Counted from the stretch's first letter, positions 53,360 through 63,226 are shown. The stretch is 64,000 nt of DNA from CBFGRV01 sp965651265 (GCA_965651265.1 CBFGRV010000012.1:14416-78415); one strand, 5' to 3'. Notes: generated by a model from the sequence alone, not told the origin. Program-made: numbers and translations.

Positions 53360-54694
53360 ATGGCGAAAAGCCCACCCATCTCCGCCGCCCGAGAAGAGGC
53401 CCTGCGACGGCTGAAGCGGATCGACGAGGGAGCCTACATCGGTCTGGAAGGGCTGGATGCGGACATGCTCGAAGCCCGGGATGCACGGCTGGCGATGGAG
53501 TACGTGGCGGGGGTCACCAGGTGGCGACGCAGGCTCGATCACATTCTGCAACACTACTACCGCGGTGACTTCGAGAACCTCGAGCCCGATCTGAAGCAGA
53601 TTCTCAGGATCGGGCTCTATGAGATCTTGTTTCTAAGCACACCGGACTACGCCGCGGTCAATGAGAACGTCGAGCTGGCCAAGCAGCGCATCCGGGCCGG
53701 AGCGGGAGGGCTGGTGAACGGTGTCTTGCGCAGCGTTGTGCGGAACCTCGATGACTTGCCTCAGCCGGCAACCGGCGATCCCGCCGAGGATATGGGCATC
53801 CTGCACTCGCACCCTACCTGGCTGGTGCGGCGATGGGTGGATCGATATGGGGCGGACACGACGAAGGCCCTACTCGAATGGAATAACACGCGCCCCGTCT
53901 ACGGCGTGCGTGTGAACACCCTGAAGATCTCCGTCGATGACTTTTTGCGGCGGCTCACCGAGCTCGATGTCGGCTGGGAGCCGGGCAACTATATCGACTA
54001 CTTCGTGCGCGTGCAGAACGTCCAGCCTCTTCTGGAGGCCGGGCTTCTTCGGGATGGATATTGTGCCGTTCAAGACGAGGCGGCAGGATTGTTGGTGACC
54101 TTGATGGACCCGATGCCGGGCGAAACCGTCCTCGATATGTGCGCCGCGCCGGGCGGAAAGGCGATACACGCCGCGCAAGAAATGCGAAATGAGGGTCGTG
54201 TGGTCGCTGCCGACGTGCACCCGGCAAGGCTTCGGCTCGTCCGTAGAGCCGCCGAGCAGCAGGGCGCAAGCATCGTCGAGTTGCGCCAGGCCGATGCCCG
54301 CGAATTGAAACCAAATGACGTGACGGCGGATCGCGTGCTGGTCGATGCTCCCTGTTCAGGCACGGGGGTGCTGTCCAAGCGAGCCGATCTGAGATGGAAG
54401 CGGGCTCCGGAAGACCTCGACGGCCTGATCCGGCTGCAAGAAGAGATTCTGGAGACCGCCGCGGCTCTCGTGGCACCGGGCGGCATTCTCGTCTACGGGA
54501 CCTGCTCCATCGAACCGGACGAAAATGAGGAGCGAGTGCGGGAATTCCTGGCCCGCCATCCCGAATTCGAGCTGGAAGAGGCGCGGGATTTTGTGCCCGT
54601 GGAGCTCACAGACGCATCTGGACTCTACAGGACCTTTCCGCCGCGAGACGGGGTGGATGGTGCCTTCGGCGCTCGCATGCGCCGCAAATCATAA
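53360..54694 (+). CDS. rsmB: 16S rRNA (cytosine-5) methyltransferase RsmB
   Basis: SAM-dependent enzyme of 444 residues that methylates C967 of 16S rRNA. An N-terminal NusB-like domain (about 1-140; ISAAREEALRRLKRIDEGAY, RIGLYEILFLSTPDYAAVNE) is followed by the Rossmann methyltransferase domain (LDMCAAPGGKAIHAAQ, VVAADVHPARLRLVRRA). The catalytic cysteines are in VDAPCSGTGVLSK and VYGTCSIEPDENEE. The length agrees with the family (429 in E. coli). The start ATG at 53360 lies 14 bases after the transporter stop; longer frames overlap that gene. Confidence 0.95.
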   Translation: MAKSPPISAAREEALRRLKRIDEGAYIGLEGLDADMLEARDARLAMEYVAGVTRWRRRLDHILQHYYRGDFENLEPDLKQILRIGLYEILFLSTPDYAAVNENVELAKQRIRAGAGGLVNGVLRSVVRNLDDLPQPATGDPAEDMGILHSHPTWLVRRWVDRYGADTTKALLEWNNTRPVYGVRVNTLKISVDDFLRRLTELDVGWEPGNYIDYFVRVQNVQPLLEAGLLRDGYCAVQDEAAGLLVTLMDPMPGETVLDMCAAPGGKAIHAAQEMRNEGRVVAADVHPARLRLVRRAAEQQGASIVELRQADARELKPNDVTADRVLVDAPCSGTGVLSKRADLRWKRAPEDLDGLIRLQEEILETAAALVAPGGILVYGTCSIEPDENEERVREFLARHPEFELEEARDFVPVELTDASGLYRTFPPRDGVDGAFGARMRRKS

Positions 54695-54800
54695 ATTAAT
54701 GGCTTCATAACATCGCAGGAGTTTCCATGCTGTAGATTGGCGGCGAGAATTGCGGACAGCAGAACCTCCGATCTCATTCGCCGACATTTGAGCGACGAAC

Positions 54801-55781
54801 ATGCCGCATCTACTCCGATACGTAATTCCCGGAATTGCCGCTTTAATCCTGACGTTACTTGCGCCGCCGGTACGTGGGCAGCAAATCGACCTCAGCGGGC
54901 TCGCCTTCGTCGATTACTTCTATACCCTGTCGTCACCCGTCGAAGACGACGAGGATCTCCACGGATTCACGTACCGCCGCCTGTTTCTCACAACCGATTT
55001 CACCCTCAGTGACGAATTTTTTGGCCGAGCCCGAATCGAAGGGAATGAGGAGACGTTGAGCGGGCCGGGTACACTCGTCTTCGTCAAGGATCTCTGGCTC
55101 GCCTGGAAGTACCACGACGAACACGAGGCGCGAATCGGCATTATGCCACCTCCGGTCTACGAGCTCTCCGAGGCCGTGTGGGGGTACAGAAGTCTCGAGA
55201 AGACTATTCTGGACTTGCAGGGAATCAACAACTCACGCGACTTCGGCGTGCGATTTCATGGCCCGCTCGGAGGCGATTTTAGATATGCCGTAATGCTCGG
55301 AAACGGGAACGGCGTGCGGCCTGAAGCCGATCCCCAGAAGAAGGCCTATGCGCAAGTCTCCCTCGAGCCTCCAACGGGCTTTGCATTCTCGGTCGGCGTG
55401 GATCGTGCCGGTCGCCCAGATCCGCGAGATGCAAGCACACGGGTATCCGGGTTCGCGGGCTATCGGTCCGATCTATACGGCGTCGGCGTCGAAGTCTTCT
55501 GGTACCAGGAGAAATTTGATGTCGGGGATGATTTCCATAGCACGGGCGCAAGTCTCTTCGGGCGCTACCGGATCGCGTCCGCCTGGGAGATCGTCGGCCG
55601 ACTGGATCTGGTCTCCGAGGAATCCGGCGATATGGATGCGGACGAGATGTTCGCCGTTGTCGGGGCCTCGTACACACCGGTCCGAGGTGTCCGATTGATC
55701 CCGAATTTGTGGGTCTTCGACGACAGCCGCCTCGGCGATTCGGAGGTCCTGGCGAGAATGACCTTTGAGATCGCCTTCTGA
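54801..55781 (+). CDS. Outer-membrane porin-like protein next to pst genes
   Basis: Exported 326-residue protein with a signal peptide ending in PPVRG and then QQIDLSGLAFVDYFYTL. It has many alternating aromatic strands (FRYAVMLGNGNGV, GFAGYRSDLYGVGVEVFWYQE, WEIVGRLDLVSEESG) and ends RMTFEIAF with a terminal phenylalanine, the usual signature of an outer-membrane beta barrel. It lies 38 bases upstream of pstS, so a phosphate-selective porin (OprO/OprP-like) is the most likely role. The sequence itself does not prove ion selectivity. A good promoter or Pho box was not recognised before it. Confidence 0.78.
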   Translation: MPHLLRYVIPGIAALILTLLAPPVRGQQIDLSGLAFVDYFYTLSSPVEDDEDLHGFTYRRLFLTTDFTLSDEFFGRARIEGNEETLSGPGTLVFVKDLWLAWKYHDEHEARIGIMPPPVYELSEAVWGYRSLEKTILDLQGINNSRDFGVRFHGPLGGDFRYAVMLGNGNGVRPEADPQKKAYAQVSLEPPTGFAFSVGVDRAGRPDPRDASTRVSGFAGYRSDLYGVGVEVFWYQEKFDVGDDFHSTGASLFGRYRIASAWEIVGRLDLVSEESGDMDADEMFAVVGASYTPVRGVRLIPNLWVFDDSRLGDSEVLARMTFEIAF

Positions 55782-55819
55782 AAGCGAGTCCGTTAGATGC
55801 CACCAGCTGACAAATCCTG

Positions 55820-56980
55820 ATGCGCCCAGCCGGAATGCGGTATTTCGTCCAGTTTGCCTGCTCGTTGGTCATTGGAATCGCCGTGTTCGGCTGTGGAGGC
55901 GGGGGTGCGGCCGAAGGTGGCCTTCAAGGCAGCGTGCGGATGGATGGCTCCAGCACGGTTTATCCGATCACCGAAGCCGTAGCAGAGGAATTCATGCTGG
56001 AGCATCGGGGTGCCCGCGTTACGGTGGGCGTGAGCGGCACGGGAGGCGGTTTTTCCAAGTTTCTCCGAGGCGAAACCGACCTCAACAACGCATCACGTCC
56101 CATTAAACCCGTCGAGATTGAGCTGGCGGAGCAAAATGGCGTCTCATACATCGAGCTACCGGTTGCCTACGACGGCCTTGCCGTCATGGTGCATCCTGAA
56201 AACGACTGGGCTGAGTGCCTGACTGTGGATGAGCTTCGCCGCATCTGGGAGCCGGGCAGCAGCATCAACAGGTGGAATGAGATCCGCCCTGAATTCCCCG
56301 ATCGGCCGCTCGCGCTTTACGGACCGGGTACCGACAGCGGCACGTACGACTACTTCACGGAGGCCATCGTTGGGGAATCCGGCGCCAGCCGATCCGACTT
56401 TACGGCCAGCGAGGACGACAACGTCCTTGTTCAGGGCATCGCGGGAGATCCGAACGGCCTGGGTTTCTTTGGAATTGCCTACTACGAGGCGAATGCGAGC
56501 CGACTAAAGCTCCTCGGCATCGACGACGGCGATCCCGCCAATGGAGATGGATGCATCAAGCCGTCGCTCGAGACGGTCGGGAATGGGACGTATGCCCCGC
56601 TGTCGAGGCCGCTGCTTTTGTATGCGCGCCTGAGCTCCCTGGAGCACGAGACCGTACGCGAGTTCGTGCATTTCTACCTGCAATACGGGGGAGTTCTGGC
56701 CGAGGAGGTAGGATACATTCGGATGAGCGACGAAGAATACGCGCTGGCTCGTGAGCGACTCGACAGAAGGATAACGGGCACGATGTTCGGCTCCGAATCC
56801 GTAGCCGGCATTACGATGCGCGAGCTTCTGCAGCGGCACATGGGTGCGGGTGCGGATACATCCGGGATGGATCGGGATACGACCGGCTCGGCCGCTCCCG
56901 ACACGGCGATATCTGCCGGCACGAATAGGGTGCCCTCCGAAGATCCACATGTAGCCATCGCCAGATATGGAAGTGGCTGA
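55820..56980 (+). CDS. pstS: Phosphate-binding lipoprotein PstS
   Basis: Binding protein of 386 residues that captures phosphate for PstCA. Lipobox AVFGC with cysteine near residue 23. Then VRMDGSSTVYPITEAVAEEF and GTGGGFSKFLRGETDLNNASRP (split motif: GTGGGF and GETDLNNASRP), which are phosphate-binding positions, and YGPGTDSGTYDYF. It carries a tail of about 50 residues after VAGITMRELLQRHMG, rich in G, S, T and D, not usual in PstS. The tail reads over the pstC start, so the two genes overlap by 14 bases. ATG 55835 is a shorter start. Confidence 0.92.
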   Translation: MRPAGMRYFVQFACSLVIGIAVFGCGGGGAAEGGLQGSVRMDGSSTVYPITEAVAEEFMLEHRGARVTVGVSGTGGGFSKFLRGETDLNNASRPIKPVEIELAEQNGVSYIELPVAYDGLAVMVHPENDWAECLTVDELRRIWEPGSSINRWNEIRPEFPDRPLALYGPGTDSGTYDYFTEAIVGESGASRSDFTASEDDNVLVQGIAGDPNGLGFFGIAYYEANASRLKLLGIDDGDPANGDGCIKPSLETVGNGTYAPLSRPLLLYARLSSLEHETVREFVHFYLQYGGVLAEEVGYIRMSDEEYALARERLDRRITGTMFGSESVAGITMRELLQRHMGAGADTSGMDRDTTGSAAPDTAISAGTNRVPSEDPHVAIARYGSG

Positions 56981-57926
56981 GGCACAACACGCTGCGGGTG
57001 GGCCGCACCTTCAGGGGGCTCAGCCATCCGACGAGCTCGCGCGGAACGTCTATCGGAGCCCACGGGAGCTTCTGATCGAGTATGCGCTCGGCTTTTGTGC
57101 GCTGATCAGCATCCTCACGACGCTCGGCATCGCTGCCGTGCTGCTTTTTGAGTCGGCCAACTTCTTCGCGGAGGTCTCGATTATCGATTTTCTCACGCAG
57201 ACGGAGTGGACGCCCCAATTTTCGGAGAAGTCGTACGGCATCTGGCCGCTCCTTTCGGGGACGATGCTGGTGACCGTCATCGCGGCGCTGGTGGCTATCC
57301 CTATCGGACTGATGAGTGCGATTTTCATCGCGGAGTACGCTCCGGACGGCGCGCGTCGCGTGCTGAAGCCGGGGCTCGAGCTTCTGGCCGGCATCCCCAC
57401 AGTCGTTTACGGATACTTCGCGCTGACCTTTGTCACGCCTACGCTGCAGCCCATCATCCCCGGTCTGAAGATCTACAACGCGTTGAGCGCCGGACTCGTG
57501 GTCGGTGTGATGATCGTGCCGATGGTCGCGTCCCTGAGCGAAGACGCTATCCGCGCCGTTCCGCGCTCGCTGGCGGAGGGTGCCTATGCGCTGGGAGCCA
57601 CGAAGATCGAGGTCGTGCTGCACGTACTCGTCCCTGGTGCGATCAGCGGAATCATGGCCAGCTTCATCCTGGCGCTGAGCCGCGCGATCGGGGAGACGAT
57701 GATCGTGACGCTGGCCGCGGGCGCCACGGCCAAGCTTACGGCGGATCCGACGGATTCGATCATGACGATGACGGCGTACATCGTCAATGTGAGCCTCGGC
57801 GATACGCCGCAGGGCACGATCGTGTACTACAGCATCTTTGCCGTCGGGTTGGTCCTCTTCCTGATCACCCTTGCCATGAACTTCCTGGCCAACGCCATCA
57901 TCCACAGATACCAGGAGCGGTACTGA
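56967..57926 (+). CDS. pstC: Phosphate ABC transporter permease PstC
   Basis: Membrane permease of 319 residues with six or more helices. Motifs include FEVSIIDFLTQTEWTPQF-type periplasmic start (VSIIDFLTQTEWTPQF), GIWPLLSGTMLVTVIA, AEYAPDGARRVLKPGLELLAGIP (EYAP loop), and the EAA-type coupling region VPRSLAEGAYALGATKIEVV followed by SRAIGETMIVTLAAG. A 35-residue cytoplasmic N-terminus precedes the first helix. Starts inside the pstS gene and its stop overlaps the pstA start in TGATG. Confidence 0.95.
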   Translation: MEVAEAQHAAGGPHLQGAQPSDELARNVYRSPRELLIEYALGFCALISILTTLGIAAVLLFESANFFAEVSIIDFLTQTEWTPQFSEKSYGIWPLLSGTMLVTVIAALVAIPIGLMSAIFIAEYAPDGARRVLKPGLELLAGIPTVVYGYFALTFVTPTLQPIIPGLKIYNALSAGLVVGVMIVPMVASLSEDAIRAVPRSLAEGAYALGATKIEVVLHVLVPGAISGIMASFILALSRAIGETMIVTLAAGATAKLTADPTDSIMTMTAYIVNVSLGDTPQGTIVYYSIFAVGLVLFLITLAMNFLANAIIHRYQERY

Positions 57927-58804
57927 TGGCTGACGCGAGCCGCTTCGATGAGAGGCTGACGCATCGACGCCGAAAAGGCATCGTTCTGGGCGCCGTGTTT
58001 TTTCTCGCGACCATCTTCGGCCTGGTCGTGCTCATCACGTTGCTGGTGGATGTAGTGGTGCAGGGTAGCCCCTGGCTGAGCCTCGATTTCATCTCGAACT
58101 ATCCGTCGCGAATTCCTGAGCGGGCCGGCATCAAGTCGGCCATCGTCGGCTCCCTCTGGATGATCGGCCTCACGGCCGTTGTTTCGGTGCCGCTTGGCGT
58201 AGCATCGGCGATCTACCTCGAGGAGTACGCTCCGCGGGGATGGATCTTCAAAATCATCCAGATCAATATCAACAACCTGGCCGGCGTGCCGTCGGTGATT
58301 TACGGCATTCTGGGGCTCGCGCTGTTCGTGAGGTTCTTCGCCCTCGGGAGGAGCCTTCTGGCCGGCGCATTCACGATGGCCCTATTGATCCTGCCGATTA
58401 TCATCATCGCCTCGCAGGAGGCCTTTCGAGCCGTGCCGCAGGGCATAAGGGAGAGCGCCTTCGCGCTAGGGGCGACGCGCTGGCAGGTGATCTGGAGCCA
58501 CCTCCTGCCAATTTCCGCGCCGAGCATAATGACCGGTATCATCCTGGCCCTGTCGCGGGCCATCGGGGAGACGGCACCGCTCATCATGATCGGAGCGCTC
58601 ACCTTCATCGCGTTCCTGCCCGGGAGCGTCATGGATCCGTTTACTGTCCTGCCGATTCAAATATTCAACTGGACGGCCCGGCCGCAGCCCGAATTTCAGG
58701 GGCTGGCTGCGGCGGGGATCGTCGTCCTCCTCATCGTGCTGTTCTTGATGAACCTGAGTGCGATTCTGCTGCGCAATTACTTCGAGCGTTTTCGACCGCG
58801 GTAG
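57926..58804 (+). CDS. pstA: Phosphate ABC transporter permease PstA
   Basis: Second permease subunit, 292 residues, with a basic N-terminus (RFDERLTHRRRKG) and about six helices. SNYPSRIPERAGIKSAIVGS, YLEEYAPRGWIFKIIQ, NLAGVPSVIYGILGLALF, VPQGIRESAFALGATRWQV and SRAIGETAPLIMIGAL are all standard PstA motifs. Translationally coupled to pstC through TGATG. Pairs with PstC around PstB to carry phosphate across the inner membrane. Confidence 0.95.
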   Translation: MADASRFDERLTHRRRKGIVLGAVFFLATIFGLVVLITLLVDVVVQGSPWLSLDFISNYPSRIPERAGIKSAIVGSLWMIGLTAVVSVPLGVASAIYLEEYAPRGWIFKIIQININNLAGVPSVIYGILGLALFVRFFALGRSLLAGAFTMALLILPIIIIASQEAFRAVPQGIRESAFALGATRWQVIWSHLLPISAPSIMTGIILALSRAIGETAPLIMIGALTFIAFLPGSVMDPFTVLPIQIFNWTARPQPEFQGLAAAGIVVLLIVLFLMNLSAILLRNYFERFRPR

Positions 58805-58857
58805 AGCCCCCACACTTTGAAGTCATTCGCTGAATTTCAGTCATCGATCGATCGCGC

Positions 58858-59736
58858 ATGGACGACAGAATGCCGACAACGACCGAACGTTTAAGAGAGG
58901 AGGTCCGCGAGCAGGAGATTCAGAAGCAGTCGTCCGAATCGCCTCGAGCGGAGGGCGAGCAGCCGGCGCGCGGTCGACCCGTTCCGCGAGACAAGGTCAA
59001 AGTCGAGGTTGAGAACCTCGATTTCTGGTACGGCTCGAATCACGCGCTGAAGGATATCTCGCTCGACATCTCGGCCCATGAGGTGACAGCCTTCATCGGG
59101 CCATCGGGGTGTGGCAAGAGTACGTTGCTGCGATGTCTGAATCGGATGAACGAGCTCATCCCTGGTACGAGGCTGGAAGGTCACGTGCGAGTGGATGGCC
59201 GGGACATCTACGAGAATGCGGATCCCGTGATGGTGCGACGCCGGGTGGGGATGGTCTTCCAGAAACCCAATCCGTTTCCGAAGACCATCTACCAGAACGT
59301 GATCTGGGGTGCCATAATCAACGGCTATCGTGGGAACCGTGACGACCTGGTGGAGCGGTGCCTGCGTCAGGCAGCCCTGTGGGATGAGGTGAAGGATCGC
59401 CTTCATACTTCGGCATACGGGTTGAGCGGTGGACAGCAGCAGCGGCTCTGCATCGCGCGGACGCTGGCGGTCGAGCCGGAAGTGGTGCTGATGGACGAGC
59501 CGGCGAGCGCCCTCGACCCCATCGCCACGGCGAAGCTGGAAGAGACCATCCACCAGCTCAAGGAGGAATACACCATAGTCGTCGTGACGCACAACATGCA
59601 GCAAGCTGCCCGCATCAGTGACCGAACCGCCTTCTTCTACATGGGCGAGCTCGTCGAGATCGATGACACGGAGCAGCTCTTCACGAGGCCGAACAAGAAG
59701 AGAACGGAGGATTACATCACTGGGAGATTCGGATGA
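58858..59736 (+). CDS. pstB: Phosphate ABC transporter ATPase PstB
   Basis: ATP-binding subunit of 292 residues. Walker A GPSGCGKST (about residues 82-90), CLNRMNELIPGTRLEG, VFQKPNPFPKTIYQNV, signature LSGGQQQRLCIAR, Walker B VLMDEPASALDP and switch histidine VVTHNMQQAARISD are all present. The first 48 residues are charged and not part of the domain. ATG 58858 was used; ATG 58870 is also possible. Followed by phoU after 36 bases. Confidence 0.96.
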   Translation: MDDRMPTTTERLREEVREQEIQKQSSESPRAEGEQPARGRPVPRDKVKVEVENLDFWYGSNHALKDISLDISAHEVTAFIGPSGCGKSTLLRCLNRMNELIPGTRLEGHVRVDGRDIYENADPVMVRRRVGMVFQKPNPFPKTIYQNVIWGAIINGYRGNRDDLVERCLRQAALWDEVKDRLHTSAYGLSGGQQQRLCIARTLAVEPEVVLMDEPASALDPIATAKLEETIHQLKEEYTIVVVTHNMQQAARISDRTAFFYMGELVEIDDTEQLFTRPNKKRTEDYITGRFG

Positions 59737-59772
59737 TGGAGATCCGAGTCGCACATAATCTCGGGCGAAGCT

Positions 59773-60465
59773 ATGGTTGATCTAAGAAAAAACCGCCATC
59801 TCGACGAGGAGCTGGCGATCTTGCGGCGCCTCCTCGTCGAAATGTCGGAGCTCGTCGACGAGCAGGTTGCGGGTGCCATCGATGCCGTATCCAATTGTGA
59901 CCTCGATCTGGCCCGACGGGTCCGTGAGCGGGACGACGAGGTGGACGCGTTGGAGATTAAGGTCGACCGCCAGTGCGAGCGGATTCTGGCGTTGTTTACT
60001 CCTGTGGCCGTCGACCTCCGGCTCATCATCGCCGCGGTGAAGGTGAACACCGACCTGGAGCGGATCGGCGATCACGCGAAGAATCTGGCCAAGAAGACGC
60101 AGCACCTCGAGCGTTGCACGGATTTGATCGGGAGGACGAAGATCCGTGAAGCGGCCGATGAGGCCCGGAAAGTGCTGCTGGAAGCACAGGATGCTTTTCT
60201 AAAGCAGGACAAGATCCGCGCCCGCGAAGTGCTTGTACACGACGAGCGCGTGGATCGTCTTCACGATGAATCGCTGGAGAGCATCGCCAATCTCTTCAGT
60301 GAATTTCCCGATCGAACGAAGGAGCTCGTGCACCTCGTCAACATGAGCAAGTCGGTCGAGCGCATCGCCGATCACGCGACCAACATCGCCGAGCTCGTGA
60401 TCTTCCTCGTGGAGGGCATCGACATCCGGCACGGGAACGTGCCGCGGCCTGCCGAGGCAGAGTAG
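59773..60465 (+). CDS. phoU: Phosphate-signalling protein PhoU
   Basis: A 230-residue helical-bundle regulator of the Pst transporter and phosphate signalling. It has the two-repeat layout with metal-binding motifs: DDEVDALEIKVDRQCERIL with KVNTDLERIGDHAKNLAK in repeat one, and DERVDRLHDESLESIANLF with MSKSVERIADHATNIAELV in repeat two. Ends the phosphate unit. It normally relays PstB state to a PhoR-type kinase; none is in the window. Confidence 0.95.
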   Translation: MVDLRKNRHLDEELAILRRLLVEMSELVDEQVAGAIDAVSNCDLDLARRVRERDDEVDALEIKVDRQCERILALFTPVAVDLRLIIAAVKVNTDLERIGDHAKNLAKKTQHLERCTDLIGRTKIREAADEARKVLLEAQDAFLKQDKIRAREVLVHDERVDRLHDESLESIANLFSEFPDRTKELVHLVNMSKSVERIADHATNIAELVIFLVEGIDIRHGNVPRPAEAE

Positions 60466-60630
60466 TCGAAGCCACGGGAACGCGGGTCTACGGCGCCAGT
60501 AATGGCACTACGTCGGGCTACGGCACGCCCGCTCGCAGCGCATCTCCCTCCACAAGCTTTCACGCGTATCGGCTCGAGAGCTACGGTTTGTGCCTCAAGT
60601 CCTTTTGGGATCGAGATTTTGGACAACTCA

Positions 60631-61770
60631 ATGCGTCGTTCTCCGTCCACGTTGCCGCTACGCTCTATGCCGCGCCGCCCGCATTCAGGATTTCTCCTCG
60701 TTTTGATTGCCGCCCTGAGTTCGGCTGCGATTCCCGCTCAGGCGCAGCGGATCGTAAATTACGGCGCTGATTTCCTGGCAGGAGGTGTCGGAGGCCGGGC
60801 GCTAGGGATGGGGGGAACGCACGTGGCATTGGCATCGGACGTGAGCGCCGGGTACTGGAATCCGTCAGGACTGGGCAGCCTGGCATATCCGGAGGTGGCC
60901 TACATGCATGCGGAACGCTTCGCAGGCGTCGTTTCGTTCGATTACGGCAGTATCGCGTGGCCTATCAACTCGCGCTCCACGATCGGCATTTCGTTCTTCC
61001 GGAGCGGGGTCAATGACATCAAGAACACCCTCGACGCGTGGGACCCGGAGCGGGATAGGCCCCGGGCCAATCCGGAGGATCACGTCACCACGTTTTCGGC
61101 AGCGGACGCCGCCTTTTTCCTTAGCTACGCGCGCAGCATTCGCCCAGACCTGACCCTGGGAGCATCGGCCAAGATCATTCGCCGTAACATCGGCGATTTT
61201 GCGAATGCGTGGGGCTATAGTTTCGATATCGGGGCTCGCTACCGGCTGGGCCGCTTCGTGGTCGGTGCGAATCTGCAGGATGCTGCCAGCATGCGGCAGT
61301 CGTGGAGCGTCAACCAGGAGAAGCTGGCGAACATCGAGGAGGTGTTCGGGGAAGCCCTGCCGCAGGGGGGTGTCGAAGTGGTCTTGCCTGTCGCGCGGCT
61401 CGGAACGGGCTACGTCGCGGAGATGGGCGACAACAGCGTGACGGTGGGGTTGGATGTCGACCTGGCTTTCGACGGGCAGCGGTCCTACGCGCTCAATACA
61501 GGTGATATCTCATACCATCCGCGCCTCGGCGCCGAGTACAGCTACAAGGGCATTGTGGCCGTGCGCGCGGGCGTGGGCGAGATCCGGAACTCGGATCGTT
61601 TTGGATGGAGCGCGAGTCCTACGGTGGGCGCCGGGCTGCGCCTCAATCAGCTCACGGTAGACTATGGCTTCGGCGACTTCGCGGGCCTCGCGTCCGACCT
61701 GGGCTATTCCCATCGAATTTCCGCCCGCCTCGTGCTTGCCCGTTCGAGCTGGGCGCGGCAGGGAGAATAG
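60631..61770 (+). CDS. PorV/PorQ-family outer-membrane protein
   Basis: A 379-residue exported protein. After the signal peptide (LLVLIAALSSAAIPAQAQ) the mature N-terminus reads NYGADFLAGGVGGRALGMGG, then THVALASDVSAGYWNPSGLG, the hallmark of the PorV/PorQ (UPF0164) barrel family. It continues with strands typical of FadL-like fourteen-strand barrels (SAKIIRRNIGDFANAWGYSF) and ends in ISARLVLARSSW. PorV shuttles substrates in type IX secretion; other members have no known role. ATG 60667 is an alternative start. Confidence 0.82.
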   Translation: MRRSPSTLPLRSMPRRPHSGFLLVLIAALSSAAIPAQAQRIVNYGADFLAGGVGGRALGMGGTHVALASDVSAGYWNPSGLGSLAYPEVAYMHAERFAGVVSFDYGSIAWPINSRSTIGISFFRSGVNDIKNTLDAWDPERDRPRANPEDHVTTFSAADAAFFLSYARSIRPDLTLGASAKIIRRNIGDFANAWGYSFDIGARYRLGRFVVGANLQDAASMRQSWSVNQEKLANIEEVFGEALPQGGVEVVLPVARLGTGYVAEMGDNSVTVGLDVDLAFDGQRSYALNTGDISYHPRLGAEYSYKGIVAVRAGVGEIRNSDRFGWSASPTVGAGLRLNQLTVDYGFGDFAGLASDLGYSHRISARLVLARSSWARQGE

Positions 61771-61779
61771 CGGGGCGTA

Positions 61780-63150
61780 TCAGAGCCCGAGGTGCTTCAG
61801 GATGACTTCCTGAATGCCCGTCGCGTGGATCTCATCGCCCGGCACCAGGTCGGCCGAGCGCGAAATGATCAGGGGACCGTCCGAGCTGGTATGCGGGAAG
61901 CGCCCATGCGATCCCTTCACCAATGAGGCATCGAGCGGGATCACATCCATCAAGTATCTGAACCCCAGGGTCTTCTGGATCAGTCGAAGGCCCACACGAA
62001 GTTTCGGCGCCCTGAGCTGGGGATCCAGAAACAGTTCGACCGGATCGTAGCCAGGCTTCCGATGGATGTCGACGGTCCGCGCGAAATCCGGCGCCCGCTC
62101 ATCATCCATCCAGTAATAGTACGTGAACCATGCGTCCTCATCGGCCATGGCGATGAGGTCGCCCGCGCGGGGGTGGTCGAGCCCCAGCGCTTTTCGCCCA
62201 CGTTCGCCGGCGACGAAATCCACCCCATCAGCGCCTTCGATCAGAGCGCGAACATCATCCAGAGCCGCTGTATCGTTGACGTAGATGTGCGCGATCTGGT
62301 GATCGGCCACGGCGAACGCCCGGGAAGCTCCCGCATCCAGAAGCTCCCGCCCGAGTTCCTCACGAACGGCGATGTAGCCATGCTCGCGTAGCAGGCGATT
62401 CAGGGAGATGCCGCGACGAACATCCGTGATTCCGTACTCTGAGAGCACAATCACCTCCGTGCCTCGCCCTTCGAAGAACGAAATGAGCTCTTCGCACACG
62501 GCATCGATGGCCGCGACTTCGGCGGGCACGCTGGGGCCCCGCGGTCCTTCGCGCTGTAGGACGTAATCAAGGTGCGGCAGGTAGATGAGGGTGAGCGTCG
62601 GATCGGAGCGCCCGGACACCCGCATGGATGCTCGCGCTATCCATTGGCTGGATCGGATCGAGGAGTTAGGGCCCCAGAATTCGAAGAGGGGAAATCGTCC
62701 CAGCTCCTCCTGAAGCTCGAATCGGAGCGACGACGGGTGCGAGTAGACATCCGGTAACTTGCGGCCATCGGATGGGTACATCGGCCGCGGCGTCACCGAG
62801 AAATCGACGGACGAGTACATGTTGTACCACCAGAACATGTTCGCGCACGTGAAGTCGGGGTTAGCGCTCCGCGCAACTTCCCAGATCTTTTGCGCCTGCA
62901 CGAGGTGGTTTGATTGCCGCCAGAACTTGATCTCGGCCTCATCCCGAAAATACCACCCATTTCCCACGATCCCGTGGAGGGCGGGCTGCACGCCCGTGAC
63001 AAATGTCGATTGTACCGAGCAGGTGACCGCCGGCAAAGTGGGTTTGATGGCCGCCATCCGACCCTGATGGGCCCAGGATGAGAGAAAGGGCGCGTGGGGA
63101 AGTAGAGCGGGCGTCAGGCCCACGACATTGAGGACGGCTACCTTCTTCAT
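61780..63150 (-). CDS. Alkaline phosphatase superfamily protein of an ebo-like cluster
   Basis: A 456-residue type I phosphodiesterase/nucleotide pyrophosphatase-like protein. It opens with KKVAVLNVVGLTPALLPH, has LPAVTCSVQSTFVTGVQPALHGIVGNGWY (nucleophile threonine region, TCSVQSTFVTG), YLPHLDYVLQREGP, VLSEYGITDV and AVADHQIAHIYVN, which fit the two-metal site of the superfamily. Proteins of this type accompany eboE in the ebo clusters of Bacteroidota. It is 76 bases downstream of the eboE-like gene on the same strand. Possibly cytoplasmic since no signal peptide is seen. The substrate is unknown. Confidence 0.85.
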   Translation of the reverse strand: MKKVAVLNVVGLTPALLPHAPFLSSWAHQGRMAAIKPTLPAVTCSVQSTFVTGVQPALHGIVGNGWYFRDEAEIKFWRQSNHLVQAQKIWEVARSANPDFTCANMFWWYNMYSSVDFSVTPRPMYPSDGRKLPDVYSHPSSLRFELQEELGRFPLFEFWGPNSSIRSSQWIARASMRVSGRSDPTLTLIYLPHLDYVLQREGPRGPSVPAEVAAIDAVCEELISFFEGRGTEVIVLSEYGITDVRRGISLNRLLREHGYIAVREELGRELLDAGASRAFAVADHQIAHIYVNDTAALDDVRALIEGADGVDFVAGERGRKALGLDHPRAGDLIAMADEDAWFTYYYWMDDERAPDFARTVDIHRKPGYDPVELFLDPQLRAPKLRVGLRLIQKTLGFRYLMDVIPLDASLVKGSHGRFPHTSSDGPLIISRSADLVPGDEIHATGIQEVILKHLGL

Positions 63151-63226
63151 GCGCAGCGGCTCTTGCTGGATGCAGGTGTTCCGACAGACGCGCCTGGCAC
63201 TGCCTGATGCGGCTCGATCATACGGC

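Noticed and set aside
54695..54725. Pho-box-like sequence CTTCATAACATCGCA before the porin-pst unit
   Set aside because: Only one half resembles the consensus, and with a missing base; the second half-site is absent.
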